DNA of 64,000 bases, taken from NCBI GenBank assembly GCA_002377645.1, contig DFQF01000070.1, positions 45,206 to 109,205 on the forward strand. The letters are read 5' to 3'. The translations under genes were made by a program, and so were the position numbers. This DNA is from Nitrospinaceae bacterium UBA3496. Its GTDB lineage: Bacteria; UBA8248. How positions within the stretch are numbered: position 1 is the stretch's first letter; every line of letters starts with the position of its first letter. Below the pieces are notes generated by a model. It saw only the letters and a list, made by a program, of their open reading frames with translations, searched no databases and was not told the DNA's origin. Positions 53,546-62,557 of this stretch are shown piece after piece.

Positions 53546-54900
53546 GTTCTATTTCTAAAGATTTGAATGAATTGTTTGACAAATCACAAATCAAAAACCA
53601 ATCTCTGCGAGGACGTGCCTGGGAAAATCTAAGAAAAAATAGAACTGGAATATTAGCCGGAACCACTCTTGTTTTTTTCTTTTTATTAGCACTTCTTGGA
53701 TTAATTAACTTATCTAGCAATGAACCATTCTTTAATTCTAGTCAAATAAGGTTACCCGATAAATTAAAACCACCTTTATCTTTACCAAATTCTAAAATCC
53801 TATCTTCAAATGAAATTCCACGTTTTGGAATTTACCTTTTTGGCACCGATTCTTTAGGAAGAGATGTTTTCTCTCGAATTCTGGAAGGAACCACGATTTC
53901 AATTGCAGTAGGTTTCGTATCTGTTGGCATATCAACCATTTTAGGTATTTTGATAGGTGGATTAGCGGGATATTATGGAGAAACTAAGATCAGAGGTACT
54001 TCTATAATTACTTCAATTTTAATTTTATGTATAGGACTTTTCGTATGGAACAACTTCGGTTTTGTATTTTTTCTTATTGCCATCTTTGGGAGTATTCTCA
54101 GTTTTATCTATAGCAAAGAAAGAAATATTTTTTTAGGTTTTTGCATTGCTACTTTATTGTCTATTGTCTCAATCTCACCTTTTGATTCTTTCATTTCTTC
54201 TCAAACAGTTAACACTACTACAATCTTTCTGCAAAAATTAGTAGGCATACCACTCTTAGTTCTATTAGGGATCCTAGGTATTTTTTACGGAAAACAACTA
54301 AGAGAAAAGAACTTTAGAAAAGATAGTTCTTTCAAGAAAAAGATTTTTTCTTTTCTTGAAAAAATTAGTCTCCCAAAAATTGACGTCATTTACACAATTA
54401 TCGTAGATGTACAAATATCATTCCCAACATTTTTTCTTATATTAACAGTGATTGCACTTCTTCCTCCAAGCATTTGGAATATTATGATAGTTATAGGGTT
54501 AACCAGTTGGGTCGGGGTAGCCCGTTTTGTTCGTGCAGAGATTTTATCGTTGAGAGAACAACCTTTCGTAGAATCTGCTAAAGCGATAGGACAAAGTGAC
54601 AAGAAGATAATCCTTTTATATCTAATTCCCAATTCTCTTGCGCCTGTTCTTGTATCCGCAACGCTTGGAGTTGCGGGTGCCATTTTAACTGAGGCCGGTT
54701 TAAGTTTTTTAGGATTTGGTGTTCCTCCGCCTCAGGCTAGCTGGGGAAATATTTTGTCGGATGGAAAACAATACCTTTTTGATGCTCCCTGGCTAACATT
54801 AATTCCAGGTTTTTCTATTCTAATATTAATGTTATCTTTTAATCTCTTTGGTGAAGCTCTCAAAGATGCTTTTGATCCAAGAAAAAACAAAAAAATATGA
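53542..54900 (+). CDS. DppC/OppC-type ABC transporter permease with large central insertion
   Basis: 452 aa, about 150 longer than usual (~300). The N-terminal NRTGILAGTTLVFFFLLALL and FGTDSLGRDVFSRILEGTTI are standard, as are VGFVSVGISTILGILIGGLA then GYYGE (ending near 146). An insert of about 140 residues with roughly four extra hydrophobic segments and a basic loop follows. The usual sequence resumes at DVQISFPTFFLILTVIALLP (about 288), with the EAA loop VESAKAIGQSDKKIILLYLI and ILTEAGLSFLGFGVPPPQAS. No frameshift is needed. The role of the insert is unknown. Last gene of the unit; ATPase genes are not next to it. Confidence 0.9.
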   Translation: MSSISKDLNELFDKSQIKNQSLRGRAWENLRKNRTGILAGTTLVFFFLLALLGLINLSSNEPFFNSSQIRLPDKLKPPLSLPNSKILSSNEIPRFGIYLFGTDSLGRDVFSRILEGTTISIAVGFVSVGISTILGILIGGLAGYYGETKIRGTSIITSILILCIGLFVWNNFGFVFFLIAIFGSILSFIYSKERNIFLGFCIATLLSIVSISPFDSFISSQTVNTTTIFLQKLVGIPLLVLLGILGIFYGKQLREKNFRKDSSFKKKIFSFLEKISLPKIDVIYTIIVDVQISFPTFFLILTVIALLPPSIWNIMIVIGLTSWVGVARFVRAEILSLREQPFVESAKAIGQSDKKIILLYLIPNSLAPVLVSATLGVAGAILTEAGLSFLGFGVPPPQASWGNILSDGKQYLFDAPWLTLIPGFSILILMLSFNLFGEALKDAFDPRKNKKI

Positions 54901-54994
54901 ACTCGAAATTTTAAAAAAGTCGTATTTATTTGCAGTGAAATAGAAACATAAGGTAGATTTACACAGTTCTATAAATATTCACTTCTCTATTATT

Positions 54995-55081
54995 GCCCAA
55001 GTGGTGGAATTGGTAGACACGCTAGCTTGAGGGGCTAGTGGGGGAAACTCCGTGTCGGTTCGAGTCCGGCCTTGGGCACCA
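54995..55081 (+). tRNA. tRNA-Leu (anticodon GAG), CCA encoded
   Basis: Acceptor GCCCAAG (54995-55001) pairs with CTTGGGC (55071-55077), followed by A and encoded CCA. The D arm contains TGGTAGACAC. The anticodon stem CTAGC/GCTAG encloses loop TTGAGGG with anticodon GAG at 55029-55031. A long variable arm (class II) and T loop TTCGAGT follow. GAG reads CTC/CTT leucine codons. Confidence 0.96.
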
Positions 55082-55118
55082 AGACTTCTCTAATCTAAAA
55101 AAGAAAAAATCACTTTAA

Positions 55119-56294
55119 TTAAGGGTTCAATTTTTTCTTTAACCAATCAGAAATATAGGTAACGCCTAATGAAAGATTATCTCTTTGACAATGCTGGGAA
55201 CCACCTTCCTTAACCGAAAATATTTTTAAAGTTTTATCTTTTGAACCGACTGCGTTAAATAGTAGCTTTGCATCTCGGGTTGAAACCTGCTTGTCATCTA
55301 TCCCATGTGTTAAAAGGAAAGGACATCTCATTTTTTGCACTACGCCATCTAACCTAAAACCTTCTAATTTTTCAAAAGTTTCATCATAATTCTTTGTATT
55401 AAAAACCCATAGAATATGATGACCTGGCACAGATAGTTCTGTTTTCATCGAAGCAGCAACACGTTTTTTCCATTGAGCGTGATAATCCCAGCAGGCACCC
55501 CAAGCCACACATGCCTTATATCTTTTCTCCATACTTGCTATTCTTGGGGCATAGTATCCACCTAAACTTATTGCTACTACTCCTACTTTTTTTGAATTTA
55601 CATCTTTTCTTGATTCCAGATAATCCATTGCAGCTGATCCAGCAACTTCGTAATCATATCTAAGATATTGCTTCCTAAAACGAATTGCTTCTCCTGTTCC
55701 GGGACCATCCATTACAAGACAACTCATCCCTCTTCTTACTATTTCCTCAACACCCCTACAGTATTGTATCTCTTTTGTTATATCTAACCCGTCAAAATAC
55801 ACTACGACCGGCGGTTTCGATTTTTTGGTATTCTCAGCGTGAACAAAATATCCCGGCAAAGAAGTTCCATTTTCGAACGGAATTTCTACAGGCTCAATCT
55901 TGGGACGATCAGTTAATCTTGCAAAACGTTTAAAACTATCTAAAGCAAGCTTATAAGCTGCTTTTGCTTTCGCATCTTTTGGAGTTCTATACCTTTCTCC
56001 AATCTGATAATACATTGCTGCACGTTTGTGATGGTATGAAGCTGAAAAATTATTTTTTTTACGTTCTTCTGAAATAGCTAGTTTCCTAACTTTATCAGCC
56101 ATTTTTATCCACTCACGAAACCATAATGCATCATTGCCTACATCCTTTTTGAGTTTTCTACCTACTTGATCAACCTCTCCTATATCTGCACCTCCCCATG
56201 GAGCAACAGACAAACAATTGACGAGACCTGACGACCACCTATAGTCTTCAGGAAAATAAGTAAACCATCTGTTATTTGCTGGGGCTTCTGGCAT
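55119..56294 (-). CDS. Alpha/beta hydrolase, dihydroxypseudooxynicotine hydrolase/FrsA-like (copy A)
   Basis: 391 aa. A helical N-terminal part (about 1-135) precedes the catalytic core: VVYFDGLDITKEI, CLVMDGPGTGEAIRF, nucleophile elbow AISLGGYYAPRIAS with Ser, then acid in THGIDDKQVS and probable catalytic His in GGSQHCQRD. The N-terminus NRWFTYFPEDYRWSSG is shared with copy B. AAAGGAG precedes the ATG. It is transcribed after an LLM flavin enzyme that separates it from copy B. Relatives include 2,6-dihydroxypseudooxynicotine C-C hydrolase, so C-C or ester hydrolysis in degradation of a cyclic compound is possible (inference). Confidence 0.85.
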   Translation of the reverse strand: MPEAPANNRWFTYFPEDYRWSSGLVNCLSVAPWGGADIGEVDQVGRKLKKDVGNDALWFREWIKMADKVRKLAISEERKKNNFSASYHHKRAAMYYQIGERYRTPKDAKAKAAYKLALDSFKRFARLTDRPKIEPVEIPFENGTSLPGYFVHAENTKKSKPPVVVYFDGLDITKEIQYCRGVEEIVRRGMSCLVMDGPGTGEAIRFRKQYLRYDYEVAGSAAMDYLESRKDVNSKKVGVVAISLGGYYAPRIASMEKRYKACVAWGACWDYHAQWKKRVAASMKTELSVPGHHILWVFNTKNYDETFEKLEGFRLDGVVQKMRCPFLLTHGIDDKQVSTRDAKLLFNAVGSKDKTLKIFSVKEGGSQHCQRDNLSLGVTYISDWLKKKLNP

Positions 56295-56316
56295 TTATAG
56301 TTCTCCTTTGAAAAAA

Positions 56317-57348
56317 TTAAGCCAATTTTTTAGACTCTTTTTTGAGAGCAGGGACAACCTCCTCAGAAAAAAGACGCATGCTCTGTAATGTAGTAGAATA
56401 AGGCATTCCAATCCAACTTGTTCTAATAATCAAATGATTCACTCCCATGTGCAAATAAGGTAACAACCCCTCATAACACTCTTCAGGAGAACCTAATACG
56501 AATCTATCCTTCATTAATTCTTCAAATGGCAGATCATCCCATGAAATCTCATCATCAGGAAGCGCTTTATCTTGACCAGTCCTTGCATAATCAGCATATT
56601 TCGACTCTAAAAAAGGTCTCGCCATTTCCAAAGCTGTTTTTTTATCCTTTGCGCAAAAAACTTCTTTAATACATGGAAGTTCTTTTGGGAAAGGCTTCCC
56701 TATACTATCAAGTTCTGACCTATATAATTGCATTTGCCTATCAATAGTTTGAGTAGTGGCATGTGGGTTAATAAACAGTGTATCCCCTAAATGTGCAGCT
56801 CTTTTAACTGCAGGGTCGCTATTTGCCGCAAACCAAATTGGAGGATACGGTTTTTGAATTGGTCGCATGTTAAGTTTAACTTTATCAAGTACACAATAAT
56901 CACTCTCAAATGAAACTTCGTCTTCTGTCCAAAGTCTTTTCACCAAATCCAGACAATCCAAAAATCGTTTTAATCTTTGCCCCTTTGGAACCCCCAACGC
57001 ATCAAATTCTACATCCCTATATCCTAGACCTACACCAAAAGCCATATTTCCTTCTGCGATGACATCCATAGTAGCAACAGTCTCCGCGAGAAAAACAGGA
57101 TTGAGAAGATTAATCAATAAAACTCCAATACCGAGAGTCATGTGACCAGCTTCCGCTTTTAATCTAGAAAGTACAGGAATATTCTGGAGCATTTGAATAT
57201 CTTCTTCACAAAGGTAATGTTGTCCCGTAAAAAAGGAATCCCATCCTTGATCACGTGCGTATTGCACTAATTTAATTTGTTCATTTAAAGCAGTAACCGA
57301 ATCGGTTCCCGAAGGTTTTTGCGACGATATAAAATATCCTATCTTCAT
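56317..57348 (-). CDS. LLM-class (bacterial luciferase-like) flavin-dependent oxidoreductase
   Basis: 343 aa from ATG 57348, where MKIGYFISSQKPSGTDSV begins a normal luciferase-like barrel and GGGG precedes the start; a longer frame to 57471 runs into the neighbouring hydrolase and is rejected. DSFFTGQHYLCEEDIQML, MTLGIGVLLINLLNPVFLAE, AFGVGLGYRDVEFDALGVPK and PPIWFAANSDPAVKRAAHLG follow the LLM family pattern. FMN- or F420-dependent enzymes of this class hydroxylate or cleave small organics, with FMNH2 usually supplied by a separate reductase. Lies between the two alpha/beta hydrolases, which suggests oxygenation followed by hydrolysis. Confidence 0.88.
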   Translation of the reverse strand: MKIGYFISSQKPSGTDSVTALNEQIKLVQYARDQGWDSFFTGQHYLCEEDIQMLQNIPVLSRLKAEAGHMTLGIGVLLINLLNPVFLAETVATMDVIAEGNMAFGVGLGYRDVEFDALGVPKGQRLKRFLDCLDLVKRLWTEDEVSFESDYCVLDKVKLNMRPIQKPYPPIWFAANSDPAVKRAAHLGDTLFINPHATTQTIDRQMQLYRSELDSIGKPFPKELPCIKEVFCAKDKKTALEMARPFLESKYADYARTGQDKALPDDEISWDDLPFEELMKDRFVLGSPEECYEGLLPYLHMGVNHLIIRTSWIGMPYSTTLQSMRLFSEEVVPALKKESKKLA

Positions 57349-57373
57349 ATTTCCCCCACTAAAATAATATTTT

Positions 57374-58549
57374 CTAGAACAGCTTTTCTTTAAGCCAATC
57401 GCCCATATAATCAACAACTGGAGACAAATAATCAAGGTGGCAATGTTGTGAACCACCTTCTCTGCCATCAAAAATCTTTAATGTTTTATCCTTGGAACCG
57501 CATGCACGGAAAAGTGCTTTAGCATCTTTCAGTGGTATCTGTTGATCATCAACGCCATGAACCAGCAAATATGGACATCTCATTTTCTGTACAATTCCAT
57601 CTAATCTGAATCCTTCAAGTTTTTTTAGAGCTTCATCAAGAGTTTTCACATTAAAACTCCAAGTGAGATGATGTCCTGGCACAGGCAATTGAGACTTAAA
57701 CGCGGCATCTATTCTTCGTTTCCATGTAGCATAATAATCCCATATAGCACCCCAGGCGACACAAGCCTTAAAACGTTTTTCCATACTTGCCGTTCGAGAA
57801 GCATAATATCCTCCCAAACTTGGAGCTACGATAGCAACTTTTTTTGAATTTACATCTGAACGTTTCTCTAGATAGTCTAAAGTAGCAGTCCCAGCAACTT
57901 CATAATCGTAACGTAAGAAAATATTACGGAAACGAATTGATTCTCCTACTCCAGGACTATCAACAATAAGGCAATTCATTCCTCTTCTTGTAAACGCATC
58001 TGCAGCCCAATGAAAACTCATTTCCTTAGTGCCATCAAAACCATTATATAGAACTACAACAGGAGACTTCGTCTTTTTACTTCCACTTGCAGGAACAAAG
58101 TAAGCTGGAAGTTTTTTGTTTTTTTCAAAAGGGATATTCACGACTTCTAACTTAGGCGAATCAGTCAATTTAGCAAAATTTTTAAAACATTTGATAGATT
58201 CTTTATAAATTTCCAAGGCTTTTTTATCTTTAGGAAATTTAAAACGATCTGCCATTTGATAATAATTTGATGACCGCTTATATAAAGAAGCCGCTGTCAA
58301 ATTGTGCTTATTCCTTTTTTCCAATTCTGCTTTTTTTTGAAGTCTATCTGCCATGCGGACCCACTCTTTAAACCATTTCCTATCATCTCCAACTGATGAG
58401 ATAAGATTTCTGCAGATCTGTTCTACCTCCCCCATCTCAGATGCACCAGAGCAACAACCGGCAATTGCAGCAACAGTATTAAACGACCATCTATAATCTG
58501 TAGGAAAATAAGTAAACCATTCTTTATTTCTTACTGCTTTGACGACCAT
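57374..58549 (-). CDS. Alpha/beta hydrolase, dihydroxypseudooxynicotine hydrolase/FrsA-like (copy B)
   Basis: 391 aa, identical in length and block order to copy A. N-terminus EWFTYFPTDYRWSFNT. Core: VVLYNGFDGTKEMSF, CLIVDSPGVGESIRF, nucleophile elbow APSLGGYYASRTAS, VHGVDDQQIPLKDAKALFRA and GGSQHCHLDYLSP with the acid and His. GGAGGAGGATAG precedes the ATG. First of hydrolase B, LLM, hydrolase A. The copies differ widely enough that they are an old duplication, not an artefact. Copy B may act on a related but distinct substrate. Confidence 0.85.
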   Translation of the reverse strand: MVVKAVRNKEWFTYFPTDYRWSFNTVAAIAGCCSGASEMGEVEQICRNLISSVGDDRKWFKEWVRMADRLQKKAELEKRNKHNLTAASLYKRSSNYYQMADRFKFPKDKKALEIYKESIKCFKNFAKLTDSPKLEVVNIPFEKNKKLPAYFVPASGSKKTKSPVVVLYNGFDGTKEMSFHWAADAFTRRGMNCLIVDSPGVGESIRFRNIFLRYDYEVAGTATLDYLEKRSDVNSKKVAIVAPSLGGYYASRTASMEKRFKACVAWGAIWDYYATWKRRIDAAFKSQLPVPGHHLTWSFNVKTLDEALKKLEGFRLDGIVQKMRCPYLLVHGVDDQQIPLKDAKALFRACGSKDKTLKIFDGREGGSQHCHLDYLSPVVDYMGDWLKEKLF

Positions 58550-58596
58550 CTATCCTCCTCCAATGTCTCTAGTTATCTGTATAAAACTAAAAATAA

Positions 58597-59133
58597 TCAT
58601 TCGGTATTATCAGGCTCTTCTCTCTTAGCCCAAAATCTGTGGTATTCCTGACCGAAAGTTAAAGTATGCAAATCATTCATTCTATCAAAAAAGATCACTC
58701 CCTCTAGATGATCTGCTTCGTGTTGACAGATACGAGCAGCAAATCCTTCAAATTCCTCTTCATAATCTTTCCCTTCATAATCAAGACCCTTAAGTCTAAT
58801 CTTTGAAAATCGAGATACTTTACCTTGTATATCAGGAATGCTTAAACATCCTTCCCAATCTTCATATACTTCATTTCCAATAGATTCTATTACCGGATTA
58901 ACAACAACCCTGAGACTGTCCTCTTTTTCAGGTTCAGGTCTAAAGACAAAAACTTTCATTGAAACATGTACTTGAGGAGCTGCTAATCCGACTCCTACAT
59001 ATTCAAACATCGTTTCAATCATATTCCGGACTAAAGTCTGAAATTCATTTCCTTGAATTTCATCTATACTCACTGGTTTTGCTTTTAACCTAAGAACAGG
59101 ATTACCAAGTCTACAAACTTTCAAAATTGACAA
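58597..59133 (-). CDS. def: Peptide deformylase
   Basis: 178 aa Fe2+/Zn2+ enzyme removing the formyl group from nascent proteins. All three motifs are present: GVGLAAPQV, EGCLS (metal Cys in WEGCLSIPD) and QHEADH with the two metal His and catalytic Glu. ILKVCRLGNPVLRLKAKPVS is the usual N-terminus. TTG start with GGGGG upstream; an in-frame TTG three codons later is also possible. Not next to fmt as in many bacteria; it lies 27 bases after a HAD phosphatase gene. Confidence 0.93.
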   Translation of the reverse strand: MSILKVCRLGNPVLRLKAKPVSIDEIQGNEFQTLVRNMIETMFEYVGVGLAAPQVHVSMKVFVFRPEPEKEDSLRVVVNPVIESIGNEVYEDWEGCLSIPDIQGKVSRFSKIRLKGLDYEGKDYEEEFEGFAARICQHEADHLEGVIFFDRMNDLHTLTFGQEYHRFWAKREEPDNTE

Positions 59134-59160
59134 AACTATACCCCCAAATTTAATTTTTCA

Positions 59161-59865
59161 TCACAAAGACAAAAACCATTCTTTCAAGAATTGCGTAGAC
59201 ACTAAGGTTTCAAGAGAAATAGCATCAACTACTTTATCAGAAATTCCTGAAAGCTCTCTATGGGAAAAACTTGTAGTAACAGCTATCGAACGCATTTTTG
59301 ATTTTCTAGCAGCTTCAACACCATAAATTGAATCTTCAAAAACAAGACACTCCTCAGGATATATTTTATCCCCTGACCTTCTTTCATTTAATAGAGACAA
59401 TGCAAGTAAAAAACTCTCCGGATCAGGTTTTCCTTTCTTTACCATTTCTGCACTAACGACTACTTCAAAAAATGATAGTGCGCCTACTTTCTCTAAAGGA
59501 GGCTTGATTTCAGATTCTAGTGCACCGCTAGCAATAGCCAAAGGAAAAGATTTAGATAAATCTTTTATAAAATCTAAAATTCCATCGAAAAAAATAATAT
59601 CTTCTGCTTTTCTCTCAAAATGATTTTTTTTCTCATCCATTAACTTTATTATGTCTTTCTCGTCGAATTTAAGATTATGATTTTTAGAAAAATTAAGAAA
59701 GAAGTTTCTGTCATCATATGCAAGATAATCTTTCGTATACTCCTCCTCTTCAAATTGGTAGTTACACGTCTCCATTAAAACCTCTTGAAAAGCAGCAAAA
59801 TGAAGAGGTTCGCTATCCGCAATCGTTCCATCAAAATCAAACAAAATAGCTTTTAGATTATTCAA
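59161..59865 (-). CDS. HAD-family phosphatase (phosphoglycolate phosphatase/beta-phosphoglucomutase-like)
   Basis: 234 aa. Motif I LFDFDGTIADSEPLHFAAFQ, motif II AIASGALESE, motif III KKGKPDPESF, motif IV CLVFEDSIYGVEAARKS give a complete HAD subfamily IA active site with the C1-type helical cap. Many substrates are possible (phosphoglycolate, sugar phosphates). TTG 59865 start with AGGAAAA upstream. Lies between SDR and def on the minus strand. Confidence 0.88.
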   Translation of the reverse strand: MNNLKAILFDFDGTIADSEPLHFAAFQEVLMETCNYQFEEEEYTKDYLAYDDRNFFLNFSKNHNLKFDEKDIIKLMDEKKNHFERKAEDIIFFDGILDFIKDLSKSFPLAIASGALESEIKPPLEKVGALSFFEVVVSAEMVKKGKPDPESFLLALSLLNERRSGDKIYPEECLVFEDSIYGVEAARKSKMRSIAVTTSFSHRELSGISDKVVDAISLETLVSTQFLKEWFLSL

Positions 59866-59879
59866 GGCATTTTCCTATT

Positions 59880-60641
59880 CTACAGCCAACCCCCACCATC
59901 TTCGTATACATTTACTCCAGTAACATAAGAAGATGCGTCAGACGCAAGAAATACGCAGAGTCCTGTTATATCTTCGGGTTCTCCAACACGACCAATAACT
60001 GTTTTTTGTTTGAGAAACTCTAAATTTTTTTCATCAAATGCTGCCTCTCCCATCATCGGAGTTCTATGAGCACCAGGAGAAATACAATTCACCCTGATTC
60101 CTTTATTGCCCCATTCAACAGAAAGTGAACGCGATAACGAGACAACACCAGCTTTACTTGCATTATAAGCAGATCTAGCAAATCTGTGACCACGATCTCC
60201 CAAAAAGGTTCCTATATTAATAATACTTCCTCTATTCCTCAGAAGCATTCTTTCTCCAACCGCTTTCGTAACTAAAAATGTACCAGTTAAATTTACGTCT
60301 AAAGTATAGCGCCATTCCTCTTCTGAAAGATCTGTCGCGTGTTGCGTATTAACAATTCCAGCAGCATTCACTAAAATATCTATTGGTCCTAATTCGGTTT
60401 CGACCTTATCTACTGCACTTGATACCTGCTCAGATTTTGTCACATCTACAGGACACACAATCGACCGACGGCCAATTTTTTGAATTTCTTGTGCCGTTTC
60501 ATTTAGAAGTGTTTCTCTTCGAGAAACAACTCCAACATCGGCACCAGATTCGGCAAGAGCAATTGCCATAGCCCTTCCTAATCCACTACCTGCTCCTGTA
60601 ACAAAAGCAATCTTAGAAGACAAATCAAATTTATTTTTCAC
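59880..60641 (-). CDS. Short-chain dehydrogenase/reductase (SDR)
   Basis: 253 aa classical SDR. TGAGSGLGRAMAIAL is the coenzyme motif, ILVNAAGIV the NAG-type motif, and SAYNASKAGVVSLSRSLSVE holds the catalytic Tyr and Lys; GTFLGDRGHRF precedes it. It ends ASSYVTGVNVYEDGGGWL, typical of 3-oxoacyl-ACP reductase and gluconate 5-dehydrogenase-like SDRs. GTG start with CGGAG upstream. First gene of a minus-strand run (SDR, HAD, def, hydrolase, LLM, hydrolase). Substrate not predictable. Confidence 0.9.
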   Translation of the reverse strand: MKNKFDLSSKIAFVTGAGSGLGRAMAIALAESGADVGVVSRRETLLNETAQEIQKIGRRSIVCPVDVTKSEQVSSAVDKVETELGPIDILVNAAGIVNTQHATDLSEEEWRYTLDVNLTGTFLVTKAVGERMLLRNRGSIINIGTFLGDRGHRFARSAYNASKAGVVSLSRSLSVEWGNKGIRVNCISPGAHRTPMMGEAAFDEKNLEFLKQKTVIGRVGEPEDITGLCVFLASDASSYVTGVNVYEDGGGWL

Positions 60642-60744
60642 AAAAAAGCTCCGAAAATCTGAAAAAAGAAGGCATAGTCTTATAATATTAACTATGTTAG
60701 ATATGTTAATTTTAATAGAATTTTAAAAAAATTCGACCCTAAAA

Positions 60745-61398
60745 ATGGAATTAATAATGTTTTTGAGTACGAAATGCCATATCTGTAAGTGTTCTTCTGT
60801 TCTCGAATTTCTTGAGGCGGATAATAGGAAATATTTCCTTTGTGAAAATTGTGAATTTATTTTTGTTCCTAAACAATTTTGGGTTTCTAAAACTGAAGAA
60901 AAACTAAGATATGAACAGCATAGAAATAATAGCAATGACAAGGGTTATATTGAATTCCTTTCGCAAATTACAGAACCAATAAAAAAATTCATCCAAGAAG
61001 GGTCGCATGGAATAGATTATGGATGTGGGCCTAATTCTGTACTTTCTGATATGTTGATAAAAGCAAAAATGCACATGACACAATACGATCCATTCTTTTA
61101 TCCTAAATTTCCAAATCATAGATTTGATTTTTTATTATCTACAGAAACTTTTGAGCATTTTCAAAATCCCTTAAAGGAAATCAGAAATATTTCCTCTATT
61201 GTTCATTCTCAAGGGCTCATAGGAATAATGACATCATTTTGGCAAAAGGATATATTTATAAAAAATTGGCACTACCGAAGAGACAAAACACATATCTGTT
61301 TTTACACACTTCGCACATTTGAATATATTGCTGATATTTTCCAATTCGAAATACTATATACCGATAAGAATCGAATCGTAATTTTTAAAAAAAAATAA
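60745..61398 (+). CDS. SAM-dependent methyltransferase with N-terminal zinc finger
   Basis: 217 aa. The N-terminus TKCHICKCSSVLEFLEADNR and FLCENCEFIF has two CxxC pairs, a small zinc ribbon. Motif I appears as GIDYGCGPNSVLSDML and the post-motif LLSTETFEHFQNPLKEIRNI is typical of class I methyltransferases of the Methyltransf_11/13 type. A C-terminal FKKK tail follows. The start is uncertain because no Shine-Dalgarno site is visible; an in-frame ATG lies four codons in. The substrate may be a small molecule or surface sugar. It is a single-gene unit in a 103-base divergent gap with the SDR gene. Confidence 0.8.
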   Translation: MELIMFLSTKCHICKCSSVLEFLEADNRKYFLCENCEFIFVPKQFWVSKTEEKLRYEQHRNNSNDKGYIEFLSQITEPIKKFIQEGSHGIDYGCGPNSVLSDMLIKAKMHMTQYDPFFYPKFPNHRFDFLLSTETFEHFQNPLKEIRNISSIVHSQGLIGIMTSFWQKDIFIKNWHYRRDKTHICFYTLRTFEYIADIFQFEILYTDKNRIVIFKKK

Positions 61399-61552
61399 AT
61401 TATTTCTAAAAATTGACACTAGAAGCTTGAAAGACAAACTGAAACATATACACTACGCAGTTGTTTATGGTACGTGTTTAAATTTTTTCTTTTTTTAAAT
61501 TTTTAACAACAATCAAACAAAATGTTTATAACATAAATGCTGGAGAAATGAT

Positions 61553-62557
61553 TTGGACAAAGGAATTGTTTGGATTACTACAACCTGGATTAATCAAATG
61601 AAAGATTATGACGCCTATCTTTCACCCTTAAGAGATTACGGATTCTCCATTAAAATAGACTCTAATGGAAGGGATCTAACTGAAGAAGAATTAATCGAAG
61701 GATTGCCTGGTGTTGTTGCCACTTTTCCTAGCGGAGACCCTTACAATGAAAGAACTTTCAAACATGCTAAAGACTTGCGACTTATAGCAAGAACAGGTGT
61801 TGGATATAATGCCATAGACGTAGAAGAAGCAACAAAGAACGGCATTTTAGTTACTACCGCAAGGGGACAAAATGCGAACTCCGTTGCAGAGCATACACTA
61901 ACATTGATGCTTTCTGTTTCACGAGAATTAAATATCTTTGATAGAAAAGTAAGAGAAGGCGAATGGGGAAAGATCAGAAAACCTACTGGGTATTTAAGAG
62001 GAAACACCTTAGGTATCATAGGTCTTGGAGACATAGGAAAAAGAGTTGCCCAAAAAGCTAAAGCATTTGGCATGAATGTTATTGCATATGATCCAATTAG
62101 AGACGAACGATTTGTAGCGGAAAATGGCGTTTTCTACAAATCTTTTGATGAAGTAGTTGAAAATTCAGACTTTCTTTCCTGTCATGTCCCTCTAAACGAA
62201 AGTACTACTAAACTGATTGACCTAAATATTTTCAAAAGTATGAAAAAAGGTTCTTTTCTTATCAATACTTCTAGAGGACCTGTTGTTGATTTAGATGCAT
62301 TGGAAGAAGCTATTCAAAATAAAATGATAAGTGGTGCCGGTATAGATGTTTTTCCTGATGAACCTATTCAAGGGAATCGTGCAATAATGAATTTTGACAA
62401 CATCATCCTTACCCCGCATATAGCAGGTCTAGGAGAAGATGCCTGTATTGATTCTTTGATTTTTGCTGTTGAGCAAACTTTAGATTTCTTCTCCGGACGC
62501 TGTCCAAAAGGAACCCTAAACAAAGAGGTTTTAGAAAACAACAAAAATGTTCATTGA
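61553..62557 (+). CDS. D-2-hydroxyacid dehydrogenase (phosphoglycerate dehydrogenase-like)
   Basis: 334 aa NAD-dependent enzyme. LIARTGVGYNAIDVEEATKN, SVAEHTLTLML, the coenzyme motif LGIIGLGDIGKRVAQKAKAF, LINTSRGPVVDLDALEEA with Arg, and GIDVFPDEPIQ with LTPHIAGLGEDA (catalytic Glu/His region) are all present. It lacks the ACT domain of SerA, so it is a shorter 2-hydroxyacid dehydrogenase. TTG start supported by GGAGA six bases upstream. Its end overlaps the M16 peptidase start by 11 bases. Substrate (glyoxylate, hydroxypyruvate, lactate-type) unknown. Confidence 0.9.
   Translation: MDKGIVWITTTWINQMKDYDAYLSPLRDYGFSIKIDSNGRDLTEEELIEGLPGVVATFPSGDPYNERTFKHAKDLRLIARTGVGYNAIDVEEATKNGILVTTARGQNANSVAEHTLTLMLSVSRELNIFDRKVREGEWGKIRKPTGYLRGNTLGIIGLGDIGKRVAQKAKAFGMNVIAYDPIRDERFVAENGVFYKSFDEVVENSDFLSCHVPLNESTTKLIDLNIFKSMKKGSFLINTSRGPVVDLDALEEAIQNKMISGAGIDVFPDEPIQGNRAIMNFDNIILTPHIAGLGEDACIDSLIFAVEQTLDFFSGRCPKGTLNKEVLENNKNVH

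Noticed and set aside
57349-57471. Extended N-terminus of the LLM oxidoreductase
   Set aside because: The extension overlaps the C-terminus of the neighbouring hydrolase, and the family start MKIGYF at 57348 has its own ribosome-binding site.
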